A stretch of DNA of 21,261 nucleotides from DATCZS01 sp036525795 (GCA_036525795.1 DATCZS010000146.1:1-21261); one strand, 5' to 3'; shown: positions 9,403 through 16,096, counted from the stretch's first letter. The notes: a model not told the origin generated them from the sequence alone. Made by a program: numbers and translations.

Positions 9403-9855
9403 ATGTCCTTCGCCCCATCCCACCGGCTCACGACCGCAGGCGCCAAGACGATGCTGGCCGCGGCGGTGGCCAAGGCCGAGGACCTCGGCATTGTCGTCAC
9501 GGTCGCCATCGTCGACGCGGGAGGCCACCTGATCGCACTCGAGCGAATGGACGACGGACGGTTCCACACCGTGCACTCCTCGACGACCAAGGCCGCCACG
9601 GCGGCATCGAATAGGCGACCGACGACGACCAGGGGGGCGCAAGGGCAGGACCTCGATACGCTGCACGCAATCGGGCTGTCGCTGGCGGCGGGTCCGGAAC
9701 GGTGGACCGCCATGGAGGGTGGGTTCCCGATCCTGGTGGACGGCGAGTGCGTGGGAGGAATCGGCGTCAGCGGGGGTGATTGGGACCAAGACGAGGCGAT
9801 CGCCCTGGCCGCCCTGGCCGCAGTAGGACAGAGCCAGAGCAGCACCGATGGATGA
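9403..9855 (+). CDS. GlcG/HbpS-family protein
   Basis: A 150-residue single-domain protein of the GlcG/HbpS (DUF336-type) family. Landmarks are AVAKAEDLGIVVTVAIVDAGGHLIALERMDD and, near the C-terminus, GGFPILVDGECVGGIGVSGGDWDQDEAIA. Family members include the extracellular haem-binding HbpS of Streptomyces, GlcG encoded with glycolate oxidase, and subunits or chaperones in diol and aromatic-catabolic loci. The biochemical role is often unknown. No signal peptide is present, so it is cytoplasmic. A TTG at 9391 overlapping the previous stop is possible, but ATG 9403 has GAGAGG just upstream and begins the typical N-terminus. The gene lies 8 bp after the TRAP-binding-protein gene and overlaps the following hydrolase gene by 8 bp, indicating one operon. 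Confidence 0.8.
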   Translation: MSFAPSHRLTTAGAKTMLAAAVAKAEDLGIVVTVAIVDAGGHLIALERMDDGRFHTVHSSTTKAATAASNRRPTTTRGAQGQDLDTLHAIGLSLAAGPERWTAMEGGFPILVDGECVGGIGVSGGDWDQDEAIALAALAAVGQSQSSTDG

Positions 9856-10732
9856 CGCGAGCTTCATCTCAGTCGCCGAGGCGACGATGGCTCGTCCCAA
9901 ACGACGCAGGTGGGACCCCGACCTGTCGGCGATCCGGGCGGCGGCGAGGATGATCCCAGGGTCTCGTCCGCTGAGGGTCAACGCCGTCAAGGTCGCCGAG
10001 AGCCATCGGCCGATGAGCGTGGCACTCGAAGGCGGAGCTGCCGAGTCCACCATGGTCTTCGCCCGAACCGCGTACCAGATCGTGTACCCGGAGGGCCACG
10101 TCATGCTCGAGGCCGGGATGGACCGGGAGATCCACGCAACCTTCGGACAGGGCAGGGATGAGCCGTTCTTCGACGATGAGAACGCCCGAGTTCAGGAGGC
10201 CTTGCGGTCCTCGACATTCAACCTCGTGACGCACGAACACGGCGACCACATCGCCGGCGTGGTCCGTACCGAGTTCTTCGACGAGATCGCCCCCAAGACC
10301 CTGCTCACCGCCATCCAGGCATGGTCACTGGTCGTGGCCCCGCAACGACCCCAGTTGGGCATCTCCGCCGAGACCGCAGCCCGCTACCGGGTTTTCGACT
10401 ACGAGGACCACATGCCTCTTTCCGCCGGCATGGTTGTGCTCAAGGCGGCAGGTCACACGCCCGGATCCCAGATGGTCTACGTCCAGACCGAAGCCGGCAC
10501 GGAATATCTCTTCGTCGGAGACTGCGCCTGGCACATGGACGGGATCATCGGGTGCAGGCAGAAGAACGCTCCGTGGGTGGCCGAAGATCGCGAGGCCATC
10601 ATGGACCAGCTGCGCTGGCTCAATGCGATACGAAGTTCCGAGACCGGTATCGCCATCGTCGTCGGACACGACGACGACCAGCTGGCGCACTACCGGGCGC
10701 AGGGTCTGTTCGGATCCCGGCTGGAGCTCTAG
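9848..10732 (+). CDS. Metallo-beta-lactamase-fold hydrolase
   Basis: A 294-residue MBL-fold hydrolase. Metal ligands are visible as THEHGDH (His129, His131, Asp133, His134), His203 in GHTPGSQ, Asp225 in FVGDCAW and His274 in VVGHDDD, so a dinuclear site looks complete. The segment AYQIVYPEGHVMLEAGMD (75-92) is the usual strand pair before the active site. GHTPGS and the final GHD resemble lactonase/glyoxalase-II-like members, but the substrate cannot be read from sequence. The N-terminus has an amphipathic basic stretch (RPKRRRW) and no signal peptide. It overlaps the GlcG-like gene by 8 bp and is the last gene of the three-gene cluster. Confidence 0.85.
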   Translation: MDDASFISVAEATMARPKRRRWDPDLSAIRAAARMIPGSRPLRVNAVKVAESHRPMSVALEGGAAESTMVFARTAYQIVYPEGHVMLEAGMDREIHATFGQGRDEPFFDDENARVQEALRSSTFNLVTHEHGDHIAGVVRTEFFDEIAPKTLLTAIQAWSLVVAPQRPQLGISAETAARYRVFDYEDHMPLSAGMVVLKAAGHTPGSQMVYVQTEAGTEYLFVGDCAWHMDGIIGCRQKNAPWVAEDREAIMDQLRWLNAIRSSETGIAIVVGHDDDQLAHYRAQGLFGSRLEL

Positions 10733-10885
10733 CTCTCGAGTCGGGCTTCCCGTCGCTGCAGACTTCGGACCGCGGGCACCCACACATCGTGTTCGCCGGG
10801 AAACGAGTTCTTGTGCCCTTGCCGAAGGAGGCCTCCCGCCATACGTTCATGGTGATGGGAACACCGCCCGGAAAGGAGGCAGAGT
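10733..10885 (+). promoter_or_regulatory. Intergenic region with a near-consensus Shine-Dalgarno at its end
   Basis: This gap separates the MBL hydrolase from a small membrane protein. It contains the palindrome GGAGGCCTCC (10827-10836), and GGGCAC pairs with a distant GTGCCC, but no classic terminator or riboswitch fold is recognised. AAAGGAGG (10872-10879) sits six bases before GTG 10886 and is the best Shine-Dalgarno in the window. Confidence 0.4.
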
Positions 10886-11077
10886 GTGACGCCCCGTCGC
10901 CGATCATGGCTGATGTACCTGATCGCCGCCGTGAGCTTTCTCGTCGCCGGAGTCGTCGGATTCGTCGGTGATTCCGGTGCGGGAGTCGCCAACGCCGCGT
11001 TCTTCATCCTTTCCGCTGTCTTCATCGGGCTCGCCGTACGGGTCGGACTGGCTGGGAACAGCCCGGACGGCAGTTGA
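10886..11077 (+). CDS. Small two-helix membrane protein
   Basis: A 63-residue protein with a basic N-terminus (TPRRRSW) and two predicted membrane helices, about residues 8-28 (LMYLIAAVSFLVAGVVGFVG) and 34-55 (VANAAFFILSAVFIGLAVRV). They are joined by a short Gly/Ser loop, with a short polar tail. The basic N-terminus suggests N-in topology. No family is recognised. The GTG start is strongly supported by AAAGGAGG at 10872-10879, which argues that this short gene is real. It may be co-transcribed with the P-loop gene 128 bp downstream. Function unknown. Confidence 0.7.
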   Translation: MTPRRRSWLMYLIAAVSFLVAGVVGFVGDSGAGVANAAFFILSAVFIGLAVRVGLAGNSPDGS

Positions 11078-11205
11078 CAAGGAGCCGCGAGGCCCCTCCG
11101 GTTCACGTCCCGGCGGCACCGGAACGCCCGCGACGTTGGGCCCCGGAATACGGCCGGCGGCGGGGCGTGAAGAAACGGGCGCCCTCGCACGAAACGAGGG
11201 GTGAG

Positions 11206-11862
11206 ATGCCGCTTGACGTCGCCGACCGATTCCGGACCGATCACCTCGATGGAGAGCGCCTCACCGCGTCATTCGAGGCACCCACGAACTGGCATGTGAT
11301 CGCCGGGGCGCCGTCGTGTGGCAAGACCACTCTGGTCGACCGGCTCGCCGCGGTGGGCTACCGAACGGTGCCGGAACCTGCCCGTGCCTACCTGGAAGGG
11401 GAACTCGTCCGGGGGCGGACCATCGACGACCTCCATGAACACCCCGACTCGCTCCAGCGCACGCTGGCGGATCTGCAGGAGTCGGTCGAGAAGAACCTGG
11501 TGGATCATGAGGTGATGGTGCTCGACAGTGCGTTGGTGTCGTCGATGGCCTGGTATCGAGCGTTCGGGTTGGACCCGAACGAGATCCTTCCGCGGTGCTT
11601 TCACCATCGATACGCCACGGTGTTCGTTCTCGATCCTCTTCCCCTCGACGTGGACTGCATCCGGTTCAACGACGCCGCACTTGTGTCGTTTCTCGACCGT
11701 TGGATCACCAGGGACTTTGTCGCCCTCGGGTACGACGTGATGCGGGTTCCGGTCCTGTCGCCCGAGGAGCGACTCGGCTTCGTCATCGAACGGCTCCACT
11801 CACGCCGCTCGCCCGTTGCCAGGCCGTCTTCCCCGCCTCGGGTTCCAGCCGGCGTCCACTGA
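11206..11862 (+). CDS. NadR/Ttd14-like P-loop ATPase or kinase (AAA_28 type)
   Basis: A 218-residue stand-alone P-loop protein. Walker A is GAPSCGKTTL (34-43) after the strand WHVIAG. The VPEPARAYL segment (about 55-63) is typical of NadR-like and Ttd14-like AAA_28 proteins. VMVLDSAL (103-110) is the Walker B/aspartate strand, VFVLDPLPLD (139-148) a later strand, and DCIRFND (150-156) a probable lid. Family members include the ribosylnicotinamide kinase domain of NadR and proteins of unknown role. No nicotinamide-nucleotide adenylyltransferase domain is fused here. ATG 11206 has GAGGGG (11196-11201) just upstream; an extension to 11074 is Arg/Pro-rich and rejected. The C-terminal tail is Pro/Arg-rich and disordered. 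Substrate unknown. Confidence 0.7.
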   Translation: MPLDVADRFRTDHLDGERLTASFEAPTNWHVIAGAPSCGKTTLVDRLAAVGYRTVPEPARAYLEGELVRGRTIDDLHEHPDSLQRTLADLQESVEKNLVDHEVMVLDSALVSSMAWYRAFGLDPNEILPRCFHHRYATVFVLDPLPLDVDCIRFNDAALVSFLDRWITRDFVALGYDVMRVPVLSPEERLGFVIERLHSRRSPVARPSSPPRVPAGVH

Positions 11863-11998
11863 TGGCGCGGGGCGTTCGGCGCTTCGGCCCGTGACGCGAC
11901 CCGGGCCGATCGGGGTTTACACCCGCCTGCACCAGATGATGCGCATACGCTGGCGGGCCAACCAGCCGTCGGGGCTCGCCGAGTATTGGAGGTCGTGT
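11863..11998. promoter_or_regulatory. Intergenic region before the hydratase-aldolase gene
   Basis: No gene is supported here. TACGCT (11946-11951) could be a -10 element for the next gene, giving a leader of roughly 40 nt. The upstream TTTACA (11916-11921) is too far away for a normal -35 spacing. GGAGG (11988-11992), six bases before GTG 11999, is a clear Shine-Dalgarno. Confidence 0.3.
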
Positions 11999-12994
11999 GT
12001 GAGGTCGCTTCTGTCCGCCCAGGACATCAAGGGAATCGTGGCCATCATGCCGACCCCGGTGCTGGTCGGGGCCGACTCATGGGATGCGCGGGGCGTCGTC
12101 GATCTGGACGAGACGGCCCGCGGCGCCGACCGCCTCGTCTCAGACGGGGTCGACTGCCTCTTGGTCAACGGGACATTCGGCGAGGCAGCCACGCTCATGT
12201 GGGATGAGCTGCAGGCGTTCAGCGAGACCGTGATGTCGGCAGTCGCCGGGCGTGTCCCGGTGTTCCTCGGTGCCACGACGCTCAACACCCGGGACACGGT
12301 CGAACGGGGTCGCTACTTCCGGGACCTCGGCGCGCAGGGGCTCTTTCTGGGACGACCCATGTGGTGCACGATGTCCGACGAGATGATCGTGCGTTTCTAC
12401 GCCGACGTGGCCGAGGCGCTCCCCGACATGAACATCTTCGTGTACGACAACCACGAGGCATTCAAAGGAAAGATCTCGACCGAGGTCTACCGCCAGATCT
12501 CGATGATCCCGAATGTGGTCGCCTCGAAGTACCGCAGCGTGCTCGCAGCCATGAGCACAGACAACCTCGTCGCCGATCTCAGGGCCGTCGAAGGCCGGAT
12601 GAAGCTCCTCCCCCACGACGCCGACTGGTACTACGCCGCTCGATGGTTCCCAGACGAGGTGGACGGCTGCTGGTCGAGCGGTGTCGCCGCCGGGCCGGAG
12701 CCGGTCGTGGCGCTCAAGCGTGCGATCGAGGCCGCAGACTGGGAACAGGCCAGACAGATCGCCGAAGACATCTATTGGGCGTACGAGGGCTTCTTTCCAG
12801 GCGGAAGCTTCCTCGAGTTCCACACCCACAACATCGCCATTCAGAAGGCCAGATTCGACGCCGCGGGCTACATCAAGGCCGGACCGGCCCTTCCCCCCTA
12901 TCACGTGACCCCCGCCCCGATCCTCGACAGTGCCAGGCAGTGCGGGGTGCGCTGGAGACAGCTCAGAGAGAGGTACGGCCCGGTCGGCTCGTGA
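11999..12994 (+). CDS. DapA-superfamily hydratase-aldolase (NahE/PhdJ-like)
   Basis: A 331-residue class I pyruvate-dependent lyase of the DHDPS/N-acetylneuraminate-lyase superfamily. Landmarks are the GTFGE motif (58-62), Tyr149 in FVYDN, and the Schiff-base Lys177 in VVASKYRS. C-terminal segments VALKRAI and AYEGFFPGG resemble trans-o-hydroxybenzylidenepyruvate hydratase-aldolases (NahE, PhdJ) rather than DapA. These enzymes hydrate and cleave benzylidenepyruvates to an aromatic aldehyde plus pyruvate. No ring-hydroxylating dioxygenase or extradiol enzyme is nearby, so the natural substrate here is open. GTG 11999 with GGAGG six bases upstream is preferred over longer in-frame starts with no family similarity. 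Its 3' end overlaps the convergent cyclase gene by 32 bp. Confidence 0.78.
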   Translation: MRSLLSAQDIKGIVAIMPTPVLVGADSWDARGVVDLDETARGADRLVSDGVDCLLVNGTFGEAATLMWDELQAFSETVMSAVAGRVPVFLGATTLNTRDTVERGRYFRDLGAQGLFLGRPMWCTMSDEMIVRFYADVAEALPDMNIFVYDNHEAFKGKISTEVYRQISMIPNVVASKYRSVLAAMSTDNLVADLRAVEGRMKLLPHDADWYYAARWFPDEVDGCWSSGVAAGPEPVVALKRAIEAADWEQARQIAEDIYWAYEGFFPGGSFLEFHTHNIAIQKARFDAAGYIKAGPALPPYHVTPAPILDSARQCGVRWRQLRERYGPVGS

Positions 12995-13976
12995 CCGGAG
13001 CCTCGATTCGCCATTCGACGGGCACGAGTTCGTGGATCCCCTCGATCCCCTTGAGCTCGGCGAAGAACGATCCACCGAACTGGCAGTCGGGGTGGGATCC
13101 GACCAGCTCCCTCACCACCGAGGAGACGACGACCTGGCCGCCGGCAGCAGCAGACGTCACTCGAGCCGCCTTGTTCACTGCGAACCCCATCACGTCGGAA
13201 TCGGTCCGTACCACGTCACCCGCATGGACCCCGATCCTGACGGCGTAGGGCACCGAGGCAGACTCGGTGGCTCGCTGGATGTCGACCGAGCAGGTCACCG
13301 CAGCCCGGGCCGAGGAGAACACCAGGAGTGCGCCGTCCCCCACCGTCTTGACCACCTGGCCGCCGTTCCGGTGGGCCAGGCTGGACACGAGCGAGATGTG
13401 GTCGATCATGAGCTGGGTGTACTGGCGGTCGCCCAATTCGCGGGCGTGGGCCGTCGAGCCCTCCACATCGGTGAACATCAGGGTGAGCATCCCCTCGCCC
13501 TGCAGGGATGCCAGGTCTCGCTCGATGTCGATCTCCTCGAGTATCTCGGTGAGGGTGGTCGTCAGGCTGAAGCCGAGCGACTCCTCGTTCGGCACCCCTT
13601 CGGAGGCGTGCCATTGGACGATTCGCCACACCCCGGCATCGAGGACGAGGACCGCGGTGACTCGCATTTCGACGTCGGATGCGCCCAGCACGATGCGCAC
13701 CCTCACCGCCCCCCACCCCACCGGACCGAACTCCCAGCCCTCGATGTGGGCGATGTCGAGCTCCATGCCCTTCATCTCCTCCATCTGGGCCGCCATGACG
13801 GGAAGGAAGGTGTCACCGCCCCACCACTCTTCGGGGTCGCTCCCGATGGCGAGAAACTCGGGCCCCGGGTTGGCGAGCCTCGAGATGGCCTCCACGTCGC
13901 CTTCGGCGGTAGCCCTCAAAGTCCGGGTGATGACGGCCTCGATTTCGGGCGATCGCCGGGGCGCTCTTTCTGGCAT
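12963..13976 (-). CDS. SnoaL-like domain fused to class III adenylate/guanylate cyclase
   Basis: A 337-residue soluble protein. Residues about 8-130 form a SnoaL/NTF2-like cone domain (IEAVITRTLRATAEGDVEAI, FLAIGSDPEEWW, WRIVQWHAS), a possible ligand-sensing module. Residues about 160-320 are a class III nucleotide cyclase with all catalytic positions visible. Metal aspartates are Asp170 (MFTDVEGST) and Asp214 (VGDG). Purine-selecting residues are Lys210 and Asp261, the adenylate-type pair. Transition-state residues are Asn268 and Arg272 (NKAAR), and the phosphate lysine is Lys309 (ELKG). It should make cAMP from ATP, probably as a homodimer. A TACCTT -10-like element six bases before the ATG and the lack of a Shine-Dalgarno suggest leaderless translation. 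Confidence 0.88.
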   Translation of the reverse strand: MPERAPRRSPEIEAVITRTLRATAEGDVEAISRLANPGPEFLAIGSDPEEWWGGDTFLPVMAAQMEEMKGMELDIAHIEGWEFGPVGWGAVRVRIVLGASDVEMRVTAVLVLDAGVWRIVQWHASEGVPNEESLGFSLTTTLTEILEEIDIERDLASLQGEGMLTLMFTDVEGSTAHARELGDRQYTQLMIDHISLVSSLAHRNGGQVVKTVGDGALLVFSSARAAVTCSVDIQRATESASVPYAVRIGVHAGDVVRTDSDVMGFAVNKAARVTSAAAGGQVVVSSVVRELVGSHPDCQFGGSFFAELKGIEGIHELVPVEWRIEAPVTSRPGRTSL

Positions 13977-13982
13977 GGGGCC

Positions 13983-13988
13983 AAGGTA
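13983..13988 (-). promoter_or_regulatory. Candidate -10 hexamer for leaderless SnoaL-cyclase mRNA
   Basis: Read on the minus strand, TACCTT fits TANNNT and ends six bases before the ATG at 13976. Transcription would start at or next to the start codon. No Shine-Dalgarno and no good -35 are visible. The same geometry occurs upstream of the large cyclase gene at 16097. Confidence 0.4.
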
Positions 13989-14055
13989 GCGTCGAGCAGG
14001 ATCCGCCCGCCGGTCTTCCCGGTGGAAATCGAAGGCCTTTCGCCGAGCCGGACCG

Positions 14056-14205
14056 TCAGTCGATGGGCATGCGGTGTGCGAGTCCGTATTGGATGAGGGC
14101 GTCGAACTGCTCGGCCAGCGGAGTGGCGTAGATGACGTCTTCGGAGTTGTACGCCACCCGCCTACGACTGCCGACGGGGAGGACAGGTCGCTTCCGCAGG
14201 GTCAA
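14056..14205 (-). CDS. Possible 49-residue protein, unrecognised
   Basis: The 315-bp gap between the SnoaL-cyclase and anti-sigma genes contains a minus-strand frame ending in SRRRVAYNSEDVIYATPLAE and then QFDALIQYGLAHRMPID before its stop. The composition looks like real protein. The best start is TTG 14205, with AAAGGG four bases upstream; a GTG about 16 codons later would leave about 33 residues. An adjacent frame upstream reads MRRVIDMPLEVGAAPDDPC, so this could also be the tail of a frameshifted gene. It lies 86 bp downstream of the anti-sigma stop in the same orientation. No family recognised. Confidence 0.35.
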   Translation of the reverse strand: MTLRKRPVLPVGSRRRVAYNSEDVIYATPLAEQFDALIQYGLAHRMPID

Positions 14206-14291
14206 ATGGCCCTTTGCCGGCAGGGATCGTCTGGGGCGGCACCGACCTCCAGCGGCATATCGATCACTCGTCTCATCCGGTCTCGACTCGC

Positions 14292-15419
14292 CTACCGGCA
14301 GACCGATCCGATCCAGTTGAAGAAGTCGACGGCGAGCACCGTGGCGTTGAGAATCCCTGCTGTGTCAAGGAATTGGAGGACTTCTTCGGCCGGTCCGGTG
14401 ACGACCAGCGTCTCCACCGGTGCAGTGCCGCCACTGCCCAGATGGCCGGCGGCGGTCAGGATCGAATCCTGCCAGCCCAGCGGCAGGGCGTTCAGCACCC
14501 TGTCGTCGGCGGCGAGACGCTGCACCGTGGCCCGAACATGTTCGAGGGCGTCAGCCACCGACGGCGCCTGCACTCCGAATGATCCTCCGGCATGCGCCGA
14601 TGAGGCACCGAAGAGTGAGTCCGGGAGGCGATGGTCCGAGCAGGTGGAGTATCCGAGGGTGCGGAGCGGGTCGATGGCCGCCTCCTCCGGGGGGGCGGTC
14701 GAAATGAGGAATCCGGCCCACACCACATCGACGTCGGCACCTGGATCGTCCGCGAGCGCTTGTGCCGCCGTGAGCTCGAGTGGCTGAGGCAGTCGGGCGG
14801 CGACGGTGGCAACAGACGAAGTCCCGAGTCGACTCAAGAGGGCGGAGGCGGGCACGGGGTTGGGTTCCGGGCCGTCGGCAAAAGGCCAGATCGACCCGGG
14901 CTCGATGCCGCCGAGCGTGAGCCGGCTCGTGACGGTGCCGGCGTCGACGATCGCAAATCCGAGTGGGAGTCCGAGCTCCACGGTGAACGTCCGCCGGGCG
15001 AACCCCGAGTCGATGGAGAGCTCTTGGATCACCGTGCCCTCGTTCACCATCGGCGCCAGGTCGAAGGTCGCTCTGGCGACGGCCTCGGCCCTGCCCCCGG
15101 CGTTCATGAGCAGGGGTTGGATCACGAGGTTCGATCCGATGAAGACCATCAGTGCGAGGAACACGACGAGGACGGCGGAGTATCCGGCGGTACGGAGGAG
15201 TGTCCGCCTGATCGAGCTGCGCAGTGCACGCTCGTCGAAGTGCGGCTGGGTCGCGCCTCCGAGATCGAGCCCCTCGCGATCGTCGAGAAGCGCAGTGCAG
15301 GCGGTGCACTCGGCGATGTGCGGCTCGAGCCGGGCCACGTCTCCGGCGGGAAGTGTGCCATCGATGTATGCCCCCATCAGGGTGAGGGCTTCGTCATGGG
15401 TGAGGTTCAGGTCAGTCAT
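14292..15419 (-). CDS. Zinc-finger anti-sigma factor with large extracytoplasmic domain
   Basis: A 375-residue membrane anti-sigma factor. The cytoplasmic N-terminus carries a ZAS/zf-HC2 motif His34-x3-Cys38-x2-Cys41 (HIAECTAC), followed by a basic juxtamembrane stretch and one membrane helix (about 79-104, AGYSAVLVVFLALMVFIGSN). A roughly 270-residue external region resembles the sigma-regulator type seen with YhdL-like anti-sigma factors. That region is long compared with typical ECF anti-sigma factors (100-250 residues in total) and probably senses an envelope signal. Its ATG overlaps the 3' end of the ECF sigma gene by 8 bp, so the pair is translationally coupled. The domain assignment for the external part is tentative. 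Confidence 0.82.
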   Translation of the reverse strand: MTDLNLTHDEALTLMGAYIDGTLPAGDVARLEPHIAECTACTALLDDREGLDLGGATQPHFDERALRSSIRRTLLRTAGYSAVLVVFLALMVFIGSNLVIQPLLMNAGGRAEAVARATFDLAPMVNEGTVIQELSIDSGFARRTFTVELGLPLGFAIVDAGTVTSRLTLGGIEPGSIWPFADGPEPNPVPASALLSRLGTSSVATVAARLPQPLELTAAQALADDPGADVDVVWAGFLISTAPPEEAAIDPLRTLGYSTCSDHRLPDSLFGASSAHAGGSFGVQAPSVADALEHVRATVQRLAADDRVLNALPLGWQDSILTAAGHLGSGGTAPVETLVVTGPAEEVLQFLDTAGILNATVLAVDFFNWIGSVCR

Positions 15420-15906
15420 GTGTGTTCAACTCCGAGTATCTGTGGCGGAATGCGCTGCGGGCTCTGTGCACCAGGACTTTGAGGGCGCCCAGGGTGGTTT
15501 CGAGGGCGGCTGCCGCTTGTTGATAGGTGAGGCCGACGTCGTCGACCAGGAGGAGCGCTGCTCGCTGCCTCTCCGGGAGGCTCCACAGGGCCTCGTCGAT
15601 GAGCATCCGCTCGGCGACGTCCGGGTCGGCGTGGCCCTTGTCAGGGATGCGGTCGACCGGAACGGCCCTTCGTCGGCGCACCGCATCGATGAACACCGAG
15701 CGCGCCACCGTGAAGAGCCACGCGCGGGGGTCGCCGCCCCGATATCCGGCCAATGATCGACTGGCCTTGATGAAGGTGTCCTGCACGAGATCTTCTGCCC
15801 AGGTCCGGTCCCGTGACAGTGCGACGAGGTAGCCGTACACCGCACGCTGGTGGGTTCGGTAGAAGTCTTCGATGGTTGCGTTCTGAATGCCACTGAACGT
15901 AGCCAC
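15412..15906 (-). CDS. ECF-type RNA polymerase sigma factor
   Basis: A 164-residue ECF sigma factor. Region 2 (about 13-80) includes EDFYRTHQRAVYGYLVAL, WAEDLVQDTFIKA and DPRAWLFTVARSVFIDAVRR. Region 4 (about 100-158) has LWSLPERQRAALLLVDDVGL, YQQAAAALETTLGALKVLVH and RARSAFRHRY with its helix-turn-helix. GTG 15906 is preceded by an AAAGAGGA Shine-Dalgarno. It overlaps the anti-sigma gene by 8 bp. It probably directs core polymerase to envelope-stress-type promoters, including its own. It is divergent from the large zinc-ribbon cyclase gene, 190 bp away. Confidence 0.92.
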   Translation of the reverse strand: MATFSGIQNATIEDFYRTHQRAVYGYLVALSRDRTWAEDLVQDTFIKASRSLAGYRGGDPRAWLFTVARSVFIDAVRRRRAVPVDRIPDKGHADPDVAERMLIDEALWSLPERQRAALLLVDDVGLTYQQAAAALETTLGALKVLVHRARSAFRHRYSELNTHD

Positions 15907-15937
15907 ACGGTCGTCCTCTTTGTCGTTACGGGGAGAA

Positions 15938-15964
15938 GACGGGATGTGGCCCCCGGAAAGTTAC
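15938..15964 (-). promoter_or_regulatory. Candidate ECF-type autoregulatory promoter
   Basis: On the minus strand GTAAC (15964-15960) and CGTC (15941-15938) are separated by 18 bp, similar to ECF promoters with an AAC-type -35 and CGTC -10. Transcription would start about 25 nt before the sigma GTG. Spacing is one or two bases longer than common ECF promoters, so this is tentative. Confidence 0.3.
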
Positions 15965-16084
15965 GCCGAAATCACCCGGGTGAAGGCCGTCGGCGGTGTC
16001 GGTTCTGCGAAGGCCCGGGGCACTGCCGACATCGACTCTGCGGCGGTCCCGACCGTTTCACCTGAGCTGCACCCGAGGAGCCGG

Positions 16085-16090
16085 TACTCT
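16085..16090 (+). promoter_or_regulatory. Candidate -10 hexamer for leaderless large cyclase mRNA
   Basis: TACTCT fits TANNNT and ends six bases before ATG 16097. The nearest Shine-Dalgarno-like run (GAGGAG, 16075-16080) is too far from the start to serve. The spacing equals that of the SnoaL-cyclase gene on the other strand. Confidence 0.4.
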
Positions 16091-16096
16091 TCCGCC

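Noticed and set aside
10849..10971. Short plus-strand ORF starting ATG GTG ATG before the small membrane protein
   Set aside because: It runs out of frame into the membrane-protein gene and becomes Arg-rich; the AAAGGAGG site fits GTG 10886 far better.
11074..11205. N-terminal extension of the P-loop protein from a TTG at 11074
   Set aside because: The extension is Arg/Pro-rich and unlike the family, and ATG 11206 has a proper Shine-Dalgarno.
12930..14096. A 388-codon plus-strand frame opposite the SnoaL-cyclase
   Set aside because: His/Asp/Gly-rich and without motifs, whereas the minus strand encodes a complete catalytic cyclase.
14631..15482. Long plus-strand open frames opposite the anti-sigma gene
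   Set aside because: The minus strand has the zinc-finger, membrane helix and coupled sigma gene; the plus-strand translations are Gly/Arg/Glu-rich and featureless.
15887..16096. Longer start for the large cyclase
   Set aside because: The added 70 residues would overlap the divergent sigma gene and have no similarity to zinc-ribbon cyclases, which begin right at the Cys motif.
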